A stretch of DNA of 61,025 nt, from NCBI RefSeq assembly GCF_022348085.1, contig NZ_JAKRFN010000030.1:1-61025 (forward strand), written 5' to 3'. Both the position numbers and the translations under genes were made by a program. Below the pieces are notes generated by a model that was given only the letters and a program-made list of their open reading frames with translations, was not told the DNA's origin and did no database searches. This document shows, piece after piece, positions 8,091 through 16,087 of the stretch; position 1 is the stretch's first letter; each line of letters opens with the position of its first letter. This DNA is from Mycobacterium sp. PSTR-4-N. Lineage in GTDB: Bacteria > Actinomycetota > Actinomycetes > Mycobacteriales > Mycobacteriaceae.

Positions 8091-9215
8091 TCAGACGGAT
8101 ATCATGGCTCGTCGCGCCGCCGACTCGTACACCGCTTCAGCGTCGGTGGCCACCCGGTCCCAGCAGTAGCGCGACCGCGCACGGGCGCGGCCTGCCAGCC
8201 CCATCCCCTGCCGCAGGACGTTCTGGGCGAGGACTGCGCGCAGCGCACGGCTGAGTTCCTGTGGATGCCCGTGCGGCACCAGTAACCCGGTCACCTCGTC
8301 GATGACGGCATCGCGTGCGCCACCGGCCTCGGCGGCCACGACGGCCACGCCGCACGCCATCGCCATGAGCGCCAGGCGGGGGTCGGGGTCCTCGGGCGAC
8401 GGGCACACAGCGACATCTGCGGATGCGAGCCACGCCGCGACGTCCCGATCGCCGGCCGCCTGCGCGACCCGGATGCGATCGCCGACGCCCAGTCGCTGCG
8501 CATGGGTGAGCAGCTCCTGCATCCCCGCGCCGCCGGACGCGCCGGCGCCGAGCACCACGAGATCGGCGGAGGGCACACCGGGAAGAGCGGCGACCAGCGC
8601 GGCGACACCGCGGGGAGCGCCCAGATCGTCGACGAGTGCGACGATACGGTGCCGTCGCGCATCAGGATTCGCCGGTGGTACGTGGAAGGCGTCGACGTCG
8701 ATCCCGCACGGGAGCACGCTGACGCGCCTTCGGGACGCGCCGAGGCGGATGATCCTCTGCATGTCGTCGCTGCATGGGGCGGTCACCATCGTGGCGTTGC
8801 GGGCCAGCAGCGTCTCGAGCTTTTTGGTCGTCTCCGAACCCCGCACTTCGGATCGCTCGCCGGACACCCGCGAGAACGTCTGCACGGTCGCGACGGGCCG
8901 GCGGTTGGCGGCCAGCGCGGCCGCCATGCCGTACGCGAGCCCATGGCAGTGCACGACGTCCGGCGGCTCGTCGGTGTATTCGTCGACCAGGAACCGGCCC
9001 ATCTGAGCGATCCCCGACATCAACTCGCCCTCGGACCGGGGACTCGGGTCGGTGTCGGGGATCCGCACGATGCGGTAGTCGCCGGTGTTCCCACTCACCG
9101 GTGACGCGGTGATGAACCGCACCTCGTGGTCGCGCCGTGACAGCGCGGCCGCGAGACTCTCGGCGTCGTAGCACCCTGCCGCGCGCCCCGTGTTCGCGAT
9201 GATCGCCACTCTCAT
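8091..9215 (-). CDS. Glycosyltransferase family 4
   Basis: A 374-residue GT-B transferase starting at the ATG at 9215 (MRVAIIANTGRAAGCYDAES). A start 11 codons earlier is possible but precedes the first beta strand. The domain order is usual: acceptor half with VVHCHGLAYGMAAAL, then donor half with VVLGAGASGG and the DPRLALMAMACGVAVVAAEAGG segment, where the canonical EX7E glutamates are not both present. It is the first leftward gene of the polysaccharide cluster and stands back to back with the CheB-like gene. Function beyond sugar transfer is unknown. Confidence 0.84.
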   Translation of the reverse strand: MRVAIIANTGRAAGCYDAESLAAALSRRDHEVRFITASPVSGNTGDYRIVRIPDTDPSPRSEGELMSGIAQMGRFLVDEYTDEPPDVVHCHGLAYGMAAALAANRRPVATVQTFSRVSGERSEVRGSETTKKLETLLARNATMVTAPCSDDMQRIIRLGASRRRVSVLPCGIDVDAFHVPPANPDARRHRIVALVDDLGAPRGVAALVAALPGVPSADLVVLGAGASGGAGMQELLTHAQRLGVGDRIRVAQAAGDRDVAAWLASADVAVCPSPEDPDPRLALMAMACGVAVVAAEAGGARDAVIDEVTGLLVPHGHPQELSRALRAVLAQNVLRQGMGLAGRARARSRYCWDRVATDAEAVYESAARRAMISV

Positions 9216-9353
9216 AGTTGTGGGAAGGCCACAAGTGATCACTGCCAAACTCCTCGCGGCCGGGCGGTTCGTTTGGTGGATCCCCCTCTTCGTCAGGTGG
9301 ATCGTCCGAGTCCGACCGGGTTACCTCCGGCCGTCGCGGGTAGCCCCACACCC

Positions 9354-10358
9354 ATGACGATCGAGCACGTGCGCTCGCTGCGCGGCGTGGTGGCGATCGG
9401 TGGATCGGCGGGCGGCGTGGAGGCGCTGTCCCACGCGGCGGCGGCTCTACCCGCCGATCTTCCGTTCGCGGTGCTGATGGCGTTGCATTTACCACCGGAC
9501 GCACCCAGCGTGCTGGCCGACATCATCGGCCGGCGCACGCCGCTGGAGACGGTGGCGGCCGAGGAGGGCATGCCGGTCGAACCCGGCAGGATCTACGTGG
9601 CGGTTCCGGGCCGGCACCTGCTGACACTCGACCACCGAATCGTGCTGTCCGAAGGGCCGACCGAGAACGGGTACCGACCGGCACTCAACGCGTTGTTCCG
9701 TTCTGTGGCAGTAGCATTCGGACCAAAGGCGGTCGGCATTCTCGTCTCGGGAGTGCTCGACGACGGCGTGCTGGGTCTGGCAGCCATCCGGTCTCGGGGC
9801 GGCATCACGATGTGTCAGGACCCGCAGGACGCCACGTTCCCGGCACTGCCGCGCAACGCGCTGAACGCCGGCGTCGTCGATCGCACGGTGCGCGCGGCGG
9901 ACATCGGCGCGATGCTCACCGACCTGGAGCTACCCGCCTCCGCTGCTGCTGCCCCACTGCATCCAGATCTGGCATCGGAGAACCGCATCGCGATGTCGGG
10001 CCGTTTCGGGGTCGGCACGGCACACGAGTCGTTCGACGAGCCGGCCGGTTTGATGTGTCCGGACTGCCACGGTTCCCTGCAGATCGCGAGTGCCGATCAC
10101 TTCCGCTGCCATGTGGGCCACGCGTGGACGGCCGAGGCGCTGCTGGGCGCTCAGGATCGGGAGATAGAGAGAGCTCTGTGGATGGCGATCCAATCGCTGG
10201 TGGAGAAGAGCCGGCTCGCCCGCCAACTGGCCGACAAAGCCACCTCCCCCGCGGTCAAGCAGCGCTACTGTGAGCTGGCCGCCGCGACCGACAAAGCACT
10301 GGCCGTGCTGCGCGACAGACTGTCCTCGGCACCGGAGGGGATGCCGCCAGGACGATGA
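9354..10358 (+). CDS. Stand-alone CheB-type methylesterase with C-terminal zinc-ribbon
   Basis: A 334-residue protein with a CheB catalytic domain but no receiver domain. Catalytic residues appear as Ser in AIGGSAGGVEAL, His in MALHLPPDAPS and Asp in SGVLDDGVLGL. The C-terminal part has a zinc-ribbon-like CPDCHGSL...FRCHVGHAW followed by a helical tail. CheB enzymes demethylate or deamidate chemoreceptors, but no CheR, CheA or receptor lies nearby. The ATG at 9354 is preferred over an upstream in-frame start. The stop overlaps the STAS-HATPase start (ATGA), suggesting that the two work together in partner-switching signalling rather than in motility. Confidence 0.87.
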   Translation: MTIEHVRSLRGVVAIGGSAGGVEALSHAAAALPADLPFAVLMALHLPPDAPSVLADIIGRRTPLETVAAEEGMPVEPGRIYVAVPGRHLLTLDHRIVLSEGPTENGYRPALNALFRSVAVAFGPKAVGILVSGVLDDGVLGLAAIRSRGGITMCQDPQDATFPALPRNALNAGVVDRTVRAADIGAMLTDLELPASAAAAPLHPDLASENRIAMSGRFGVGTAHESFDEPAGLMCPDCHGSLQIASADHFRCHVGHAWTAEALLGAQDREIERALWMAIQSLVEKSRLARQLADKATSPAVKQRYCELAAATDKALAVLRDRLSSAPEGMPPGR

Positions 10359-11104
10359 TCGAGAGCACGGTCGCAATCCGCGTGACCCGTACACCGGGGT
10401 ACGCGCTGATCACGGTGGCCGGGACACTCGACAGCTGGACCTATCGGGATGTCCGAGACGCTGTGATCAAGGCAGCGCTCGACCAGCACGACGCGGTCGT
10501 CGTCGACGTCAGCGGACTCACTGCACCCGCCATCACCGCCTGGGCTGCCTTCACCAGCGCGCGCTGGCACGTCAGCGTCTGGCCCGACGTTCCACTGGTC
10601 CTGGTGTGCGACGACGACGCCGAGCGGTCGAGGATCGAGCGCAGTGGCATCACCCGCTACGTTCCCGTGGTCTCCGACGAGGTCGCCGCCGCGTCCGCCA
10701 TCGGACACCGCGCCCACTTCCGCCACCGGGCCCGCACGACGCTGGACGTCTCGGCCACCACCGTCACCGCCGCCCGTCGCTTCGTCCGGCAGTGTCTGAC
10801 GGCATGGTCGTGTCATGACGCCACCTTGACGGCGTCGGCCGTGGTCACCGTACTGGTCGAGAATGTGCTGACCCACACGCGAAGCCACCCGGTGGTGACC
10901 GTCGAAAGGGTGGAAGACCGCGTGACGGTCGCGGTCAGCGACGACGATCCGCGTGCCGCCGTCCGTCACGAGAATGTGGACAACGGCGCCCACACCGTCT
11001 CGGGCCTCGCCGTGGTGGCTGCCCTGAGCAGGGCCTGGGGCAGCATCCCCACGGCGGGCGGGAAGACGGTGTGGGCGCTCATCGGGCCGGAGAACCGGCT
11101 GTGA
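10355..11104 (+). CDS. STAS-HATPase fusion, anti-sigma/anti-anti-sigma regulator
   Basis: A 249-residue two-domain regulator. Residues 1-110 resemble a STAS domain (LITVAGTLDSWTYRDVRDAV, VVVDVSGLTAPA). Residues 115-249 resemble an RsbW-type GHKL ATPase: N-box LVENVLTH, an SDDDPRAA loop, and a tail with WGSIPTAGGKTVWALI typical of anti-sigma kinases. These functions are normally on separate proteins (RsbV and RsbW). The STAS residue usually phosphorylated (Ser/Thr) appears to fall in DVSGLTAP. The start overlaps the CheB-like stop by 4 bases. It converges on katG with a 7-base gap. The target sigma factor is unknown; SigF-type factors are the usual partners in mycobacteria. Confidence 0.84.
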   Translation: MIESTVAIRVTRTPGYALITVAGTLDSWTYRDVRDAVIKAALDQHDAVVVDVSGLTAPAITAWAAFTSARWHVSVWPDVPLVLVCDDDAERSRIERSGITRYVPVVSDEVAAASAIGHRAHFRHRARTTLDVSATTVTAARRFVRQCLTAWSCHDATLTASAVVTVLVENVLTHTRSHPVVTVERVEDRVTVAVSDDDPRAAVRHENVDNGAHTVSGLAVVAALSRAWGSIPTAGGKTVWALIGPENRL

Positions 11105-11111
11105 GAACTAC

Positions 11112-13358
11112 CTACCGCAGGTCGAACCGGTCGTTGTTCATCACCTTGACCCACGCGGCGACGAAGTCCTCGACGAACTTGCCCCGGCTGTCGTCCTGGG
11201 CGTAGACCTCGGCGATGCCCCGCAGGATGGAGTTCGACCCGAACACCAGATCGTTGGCGGTCGCCGTCCACTTGATGGCACCGGTCGCGCGGTCGCGGCC
11301 CTCGTAGACGTTCTCGGTGTCGGTCGACGGCTTCCACTCCGTGCTCATGTCGAGCAGGTTGGTGAAGAAGTCGTTGGTCAGCACGCCCGGGGTGTCGGTG
11401 AACACCCCGTGCTTGCTGCCGCCGTGGTTGGCGCCGATCACGCGCAGACCGCCGATGAGCGCAGCCATCTCCGGTGCGGTCAGGTCGAGGAAGTACGCCT
11501 TGTCGATGAGCAGCTTCTCCACCGGGGTCTTCTCGCCGGGCTGCGCGTAGTTGCGGAACCCGTCGGCTTTGGTCTGGAGTACCGCGAACGACTCGACGTC
11601 GGTCTGTTCCTGGGACGCATCGGTGCGACCGGGGGCGAAGTGGACGTCGATCTCGAATCCGCCGTCCTTGGCTGCCTTCTCGATCGCCGCGGAGCCCGCG
11701 AGCACGATCACGTCGGCCAGCGAGATCTTCTTGCCACCGGAGGCCGAGGCGTTGAAATCCTGCTGGATCTTCTCCAGCACGGGCAGCACCTTGTCCAGCT
11801 CCGAGGGCTCGTTGACCTCCCAGCTGCGCTGCGGCTCCAGGCGCAGGCGGGCACCGTTGGCGCCACCGCGCTTGTCGGTCCCGCGGAAGCTCGCCGCCGA
11901 TGCCCACGCCGTCTTGACCAGCTGCGGCACCGAGATGCCCGACGACAGGATCGTGTTCTTCAGCGACGCGATGTCCGACTCGTCGACCAATTCGTGGTCG
12001 ACGGCGGGCACCGGGTCCTGCCACAGCTGCGGCTCGGGCACCCACGGTCCGAGGTAGCGGCTGATCGGGCCCATGTCACGGTGCATCAGCTTGTACCACG
12101 CCCTGGCGAAGGCGTCGTTCATCTCCTCGGGATGGTCGAGCCAGCGCCGGGTGATCTGACCGTAGATGGGGTCGACCCGCATCGAGACGTCGGTGACGAG
12201 CATGGTGGGCTTGCGCGGCGGTCCGCCGAACGGATCCGGGATGGTGGCCTCGGCGTCCTTGGCCTCGAACTGCCAGGCACCGGCGGGGCTCTTGGTCAGC
12301 TCCCACTCGTTGCCGTAGAGGATCTCCAGATACCCGTTGCTCCACTGCGTCGGGGTTCCGGTCCAGACGACCTCGAGCCCGGAGGTGATGGTGTCGGCGC
12401 CCTTGCCGGAACCGAACGGGCACTTCCAGCCCAGGCCCTGCTGCTCGATCGGCGCACCCTCGGGCTCGGGGCCCATCCCCTCGTCAGGGCCGGCGCCGTG
12501 GGTCTTGCCCAGCGTGTGGCCGCCGACGATCAGCGCGGCGGTCTCCTCGTCGTTCATCGCCATCCGGCCGAACGTCTCACGGATGTCGTGCGCGGCGGCC
12601 AGCGGATCCGGCTTGCCTTCGGGCCCTTCGGGATTGACGTAGATCAGGCCCATCGTGGTGGCGCCGAAGGGCTCGGCGAGCTGACGGTCGCTGTCGTTGG
12701 TACCGCCGTACCGCTTGTCGGTACCCAGCCAGGTGTCCTCCTGGCCCCACAGCATCTCCTCGGGCTCCCAGATGTCCTCGCGCCCGAACGCGAAACCGAA
12801 GGTCTTGAAGCCCGCGGACTCCAGCGCGGCATTGCCCGCGTAGGCGATCAGGTCGGCCCAGGAGATCTTGTTGCCGTACTTGCGCTTGATCGGCCACAGC
12901 AGTCGGCGCGCCTTGTCGAGGTTGGCGTTGTCGGGCCAGCTGTTCAACGGGGCGAACCGCTGCGCGCCCTGACCGGCGCCACCCCGCCCGTCGAAGATGC
13001 GGTAGGTGCCTGCGGCGTGCCAGCTCATCCGGATGAACAGGCCGGCGTAGCTGCCGTAGTCGGCGGGCCACCAGTCCACGGACGTGGTGACCACCTCGGC
13101 GACGTCCCGCTTGAACGCCTCGACGTCGAGCTTGGCGAACTCGGTCGCGTAGTCGAAGTCCTCACCGAGCGGGTTGCCCTTCTCGTTCTGCTTGTGCAGC
13201 AGCGAGACGTCGACCTGCTCGGGCCACCAGTCCTTGTTGGTCAGCGGCGCATGGACTTTGGGCTGCGGCGCGTCGATGACCGGGTTCTCGGATTCGCTGT
13301 GGCTGTGGGTCTTGGTGTCTGAGTGCGGCGGGCGGGCATCGGACGTATCAGAGGACAC
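11112..13358 (-). CDS. katG: Catalase-peroxidase KatG
   Basis: A 748-residue class I heme peroxidase with both catalase-peroxidase repeats. The distal site is Arg110, Trp113, His114 in FIRMSWHAAGTYR. The Tyr of LIYVNPEGPEG and the Met of FGRMAMND complete the Met-Tyr-Trp adduct. The proximal His is in VGGHTLGKTHGAG. The Ser equivalent to Mtb Ser315 is retained (TITSGLEVVWT), as in isoniazid-activating enzymes. The N-terminus carries a His/Ser/Asp-rich extension of about 35 residues before the conserved core. It removes H2O2 and organic peroxides in the cytoplasm. It lies 33 bases behind furA and is expected to be controlled from the furA promoter. Confidence 0.98.
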   Translation of the reverse strand: MSSDTSDARPPHSDTKTHSHSESENPVIDAPQPKVHAPLTNKDWWPEQVDVSLLHKQNEKGNPLGEDFDYATEFAKLDVEAFKRDVAEVVTTSVDWWPADYGSYAGLFIRMSWHAAGTYRIFDGRGGAGQGAQRFAPLNSWPDNANLDKARRLLWPIKRKYGNKISWADLIAYAGNAALESAGFKTFGFAFGREDIWEPEEMLWGQEDTWLGTDKRYGGTNDSDRQLAEPFGATTMGLIYVNPEGPEGKPDPLAAAHDIRETFGRMAMNDEETAALIVGGHTLGKTHGAGPDEGMGPEPEGAPIEQQGLGWKCPFGSGKGADTITSGLEVVWTGTPTQWSNGYLEILYGNEWELTKSPAGAWQFEAKDAEATIPDPFGGPPRKPTMLVTDVSMRVDPIYGQITRRWLDHPEEMNDAFARAWYKLMHRDMGPISRYLGPWVPEPQLWQDPVPAVDHELVDESDIASLKNTILSSGISVPQLVKTAWASAASFRGTDKRGGANGARLRLEPQRSWEVNEPSELDKVLPVLEKIQQDFNASASGGKKISLADVIVLAGSAAIEKAAKDGGFEIDVHFAPGRTDASQEQTDVESFAVLQTKADGFRNYAQPGEKTPVEKLLIDKAYFLDLTAPEMAALIGGLRVIGANHGGSKHGVFTDTPGVLTNDFFTNLLDMSTEWKPSTDTENVYEGRDRATGAIKWTATANDLVFGSNSILRGIAEVYAQDDSRGKFVEDFVAAWVKVMNNDRFDLR

Positions 13359-13391
13359 AACATTCCCTTTCGGTGGTGGATGACGAGCTGA

Positions 13392-13829
13392 TCACGGATG
13401 TGATCGGGGCTGCGGGGTGCACTCGGGGCACAGGCCCCAGAAGATGACCTCGGCTTCGTCGACGTCGAAGCCGAGGTCGTCCGACGCGGTCAGGCACGGC
13501 GCCTCACCCACGGCGCAGTCCACGTCGGCCACCACACCGCACGACCGGCACACGATGTGGTGGTGGTTGTCGCCCACTCGGGCTTCGTAGCGGGCGAGAT
13601 GACCGGCGGGCTGGATCCGGCGGACGAGACCGGTGGCGGTGAGCGCGTTGAGCGCGTCGTAGACCGTCTGGCGGGAGATGTCGGGCGCCCGGTCGCGGGC
13701 GGCGGCGATGATGTCCTCGGTGTCAGCGTGCGGATGGTGCTCGACCGCATGCATCACCGCCATCCGGGGCCGGGTCACCCGAAGGCCCGCTGACTTGAGC
13801 GCGTCTGCGTAGTCGGGGTCGTCGGTCAT
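13392..13829 (-). CDS. furA: Ferric uptake regulator family repressor FurA
   Basis: A 145-residue Fur-family repressor. A winged helix (LRVTRPRMAVMHAV, DISRQTVYDALNAL) is followed by the dimerisation and metal domain with HHHIVCRSCGVV and the C-terminal CPEC, i.e. two CXXC pairs. FurA represses itself and katG and responds to iron or peroxide. It is the first gene of the furA-katG operon. The start at 13829 sits 8 bases from a -10 element, so the message is probably leaderless, as known for mycobacterial furA. Confidence 0.97.
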   Translation of the reverse strand: MTDDPDYADALKSAGLRVTRPRMAVMHAVEHHPHADTEDIIAAARDRAPDISRQTVYDALNALTATGLVRRIQPAGHLARYEARVGDNHHHIVCRSCGVVADVDCAVGEAPCLTASDDLGFDVDEAEVIFWGLCPECTPQPRSHP

Positions 13830-13836
13830 CTCTTCG

Positions 13837-13869
13837 ATCTTGGCCCGTTTTCTGGATTAGATCAAGAAT
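13837..13869 (-). promoter_or_regulatory. furA promoter with FurA-box
   Basis: On the minus strand a -35 TTGATC (13865-13860) and a -10 CAAGAT (13842-13837) are separated by 17 bases. Transcription would start at or next to the furA ATG. The -35 is embedded in the AT-rich stretch TTGATCTAATCCAGAAAA, which closely resembles the FurA-box known upstream of mycobacterial furA genes. Binding of FurA here would block the polymerase and repress both furA and katG. Confidence 0.75.
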
Positions 13870-13967
13870 TCGACGGAACTTTTTGCAGGGAATTTTCCGC
13901 CACGTCGCTGGGCGGCCAGAAAGCGAACACGGCTTTTGCGCGCCACAGCCACGGGTACGGGCTGGAC

Positions 13968-14750
13968 ATGACAGCACCTCTTGCCCTCGTGACCGGCGCA
14001 TCCAGCGGCATCGGCCTCGAACTCGCGCGCCGTTTCGCCCGTGACGGCTACGACCTGGTGGTCGCCGCCGAGGACGACGGCATCGTCGCCGTGCCCGACC
14101 AACTCGCGACCTACGGTGGCGCAGTGCACCCCGTCCAGGTGGACCTGCGCACGCCCGAGGGCGTCGAACACCTCTTCGCGAGCACAGTGCAGAAAGGAAC
14201 GCCGGTCGCCGCGGCAGCCTTGAACGCCGGGGTCGGACGAGGAGACATGTTCCTCGCCAGTGAACTGGCCGACGATATGAGCATCATCGATCTGAACGTG
14301 CGCTCGACGGTGCACCTGGCCAAACTCGTCCTGCGCGACATGGCCAACCGCGACGCCGGCAGAGTGCTGTTCACGTCCTCGGTCGCGTCGATGATGCCGG
14401 GCTCGTTCCAGCCGGTCTACAACGCGTCGAAGTCGTTCGTGCAATCGTTCGTCAAGGCTTTACAGGACGAGCTGCGGGACACGTCGATCACGGTGACCGC
14501 GCTGCTGCCGGGGCCCACCGATACTGCGTTCTTCGGCCGCGCGAAGATGCTGCACACCCCGATCGGGAGGATGGGCAAAGACGACCCGGCCGAGGTCGCC
14601 CGCCAGGGTTACGAGGCGCTGATGCGCGGTGACCGGCAGGTGGTCGCCGCATCGTGGAGCTCCAAGATGATGGGCTCGATGCTGCGCGTCCTGCCGGACC
14701 CGATCAAGGCCGCCGGGAACCGCTTGGTGTCGGCGCCGTTCGGGCGCTGA
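13968..14750 (+). CDS. Short-chain dehydrogenase/reductase
   Basis: A 260-residue classical SDR. It has the cofactor site TGASSGIGLELA, an ALNAG motif in place of the usual NNAG, a catalytic Ser in VLFTSSVAS and the YNASK active site. After the YNASK it has LLPGPTDTAFF, typical of NADP-type members of this subfamily. Substrate unknown. It is divergent from furA with a 138-base spacer, and its last 47 bases overlap the convergent acyltransferase gene. Confidence 0.9.
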   Translation: MTAPLALVTGASSGIGLELARRFARDGYDLVVAAEDDGIVAVPDQLATYGGAVHPVQVDLRTPEGVEHLFASTVQKGTPVAAAALNAGVGRGDMFLASELADDMSIIDLNVRSTVHLAKLVLRDMANRDAGRVLFTSSVASMMPGSFQPVYNASKSFVQSFVKALQDELRDTSITVTALLPGPTDTAFFGRAKMLHTPIGRMGKDDPAEVARQGYEALMRGDRQVVAASWSSKMMGSMLRVLPDPIKAAGNRLVSAPFGR

Positions 14751-16017
14751 CGTCCGGTCCGACAGCCGCGGCGACGCCTGCGCCGATCCGCGCCGCCGCC
14801 AATGCCGCGGCGAACACCGCGAGCGCCGCCCACCCCCATCCGGTGAGCCCCAGTTTGGCGGTGAACACGAGCGCCACCCCGGCGGCGCACACCAGCACTC
14901 CGGTGGCGGTCGCGCGGGCACCGCGTGCGCTGACCGGCCGGTCCCACCACGGCAGCGGACGGTGTTCCAGCGGAGACAGTGCGACGAAGAATGCGGCCAT
15001 CACGCCGGCGAACAACACCGCCCGCACCGCCAACAGCCCCCAGAACCCCGGTGCGTGCACGTCGTAGGCGTCGAGGCCGACGGCGTGAAGTGCGAAGGCG
15101 GCCACCGCGATCGCCGGGATGTGCCAGAGGTAGAGCGTCATCGCGCCGCCGTTGCCCGTGCTGACCACCCGCCACACCCGCGGGCGGAGCGCCCATCGCT
15201 GCAGTGCGCCGGCGGCGAGCACGAACGCGCACGACATCCACGTGCAGTGCACGGCGAGCAACAGCGTGGGCGGAGCCACGTTCGACACCTGCTCGGCCCC
15301 GGTGACCACCAGCGACACGTCGTAGGGCCCCACGGCGGCGATGGCCAGTTGTGCGACGAACGCGCCGACGCCGACCCAGGCCGCCCATCGCGCGCTGATC
15401 AACCGCCGGGCGTAACCGACGCCGATCGCGACCGGGATGAGCCAGACGACGACGAAATTGGTGACGCCCGCGGTGGGAGTGTCGAGGGCGAACCGGGCGG
15501 CGTCGCCGAGCGCTGTCGCAGCGAGGAGACCGATGAGGACCACGGTGACGGTGCGCTGTGCGGTCATCCGGACCAGAGCGGGGACAGCGGCGAGTGTCAC
15601 CAGGTAGACCCCGAGGAACCACAGCAGCGCGACGCTCTCGCGGCCCAGTCGCGCGGCCGATTCCGCGCCGAGCGTGAAGCGCACGACGAGCAGGCCCGCA
15701 GACCACACCGCGAGGTAGAAGAACACCGGGCGGCACAGTCGCTGCGCTCGCGTGAAAAGCCACGTGCCCCAAGGCGTTCCGTCGCGGTGACCATAGGTAC
15801 CGGCAGCCCCGCCGGCCAGGAAGAACAGCGGCATCACCTGAACGATCCACGTGACGGGCGCGATCGCGGGAAGTGCGCCGATCAGGTTCCCCACGTGCAG
15901 GCCGCGCCCGTCGATCGACGCGAGGAGCAGCGCGCAGTGGCCGAACATCACCACCGACAGCGCCGCGAGACGGGCGACGTCCACGGCGCGGTCACGGGTG
16001 GGGGCGGTAACGGTCAT
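14704..16017 (-). CDS. Membrane acyltransferase, acyltransferase-3 family
   Basis: A 437-residue polytopic membrane protein with about ten hydrophobic segments. The first segment carries the family signature VDVARLAALSVVMFGHCALL, with the conserved His, followed by VMPLFFLAGGAAG. Family members O-acylate sugars, lipids or peptides at the membrane. The acceptor here is unknown. The C-terminus is Ser/Arg-rich and overlaps the convergent SDR gene by 47 bases. The start ATG at 16017 follows a GC-rich leader with no clear Shine-Dalgarno. Confidence 0.86.
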   Translation of the reverse strand: MTVTAPTRDRAVDVARLAALSVVMFGHCALLLASIDGRGLHVGNLIGALPAIAPVTWIVQVMPLFFLAGGAAGTYGHRDGTPWGTWLFTRAQRLCRPVFFYLAVWSAGLLVVRFTLGAESAARLGRESVALLWFLGVYLVTLAAVPALVRMTAQRTVTVVLIGLLAATALGDAARFALDTPTAGVTNFVVVWLIPVAIGVGYARRLISARWAAWVGVGAFVAQLAIAAVGPYDVSLVVTGAEQVSNVAPPTLLLAVHCTWMSCAFVLAAGALQRWALRPRVWRVVSTGNGGAMTLYLWHIPAIAVAAFALHAVGLDAYDVHAPGFWGLLAVRAVLFAGVMAAFFVALSPLEHRPLPWWDRPVSARGARATATGVLVCAAGVALVFTAKLGLTGWGWAALAVFAAALAAARIGAGVAAAVGPDVSARTAPTPSGSRRP

Positions 16018-16087
16018 GACCCCAGCATGCCGCCGGGTGGTGTCGAGTGGATGAGTACTACTACCCGAGTGTGCGGGCGTTGATCTG

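Noticed and set aside
11409..13322. 637-codon plus-strand frame opposite katG
   Set aside because: Shadow of katG third-position GC; no domain or ribosome-binding site.
11112..13358. Isoniazid-resistance-type change in KatG
   Set aside because: The residue matching Ser315 is Ser and the distal and proximal heme residues are intact.
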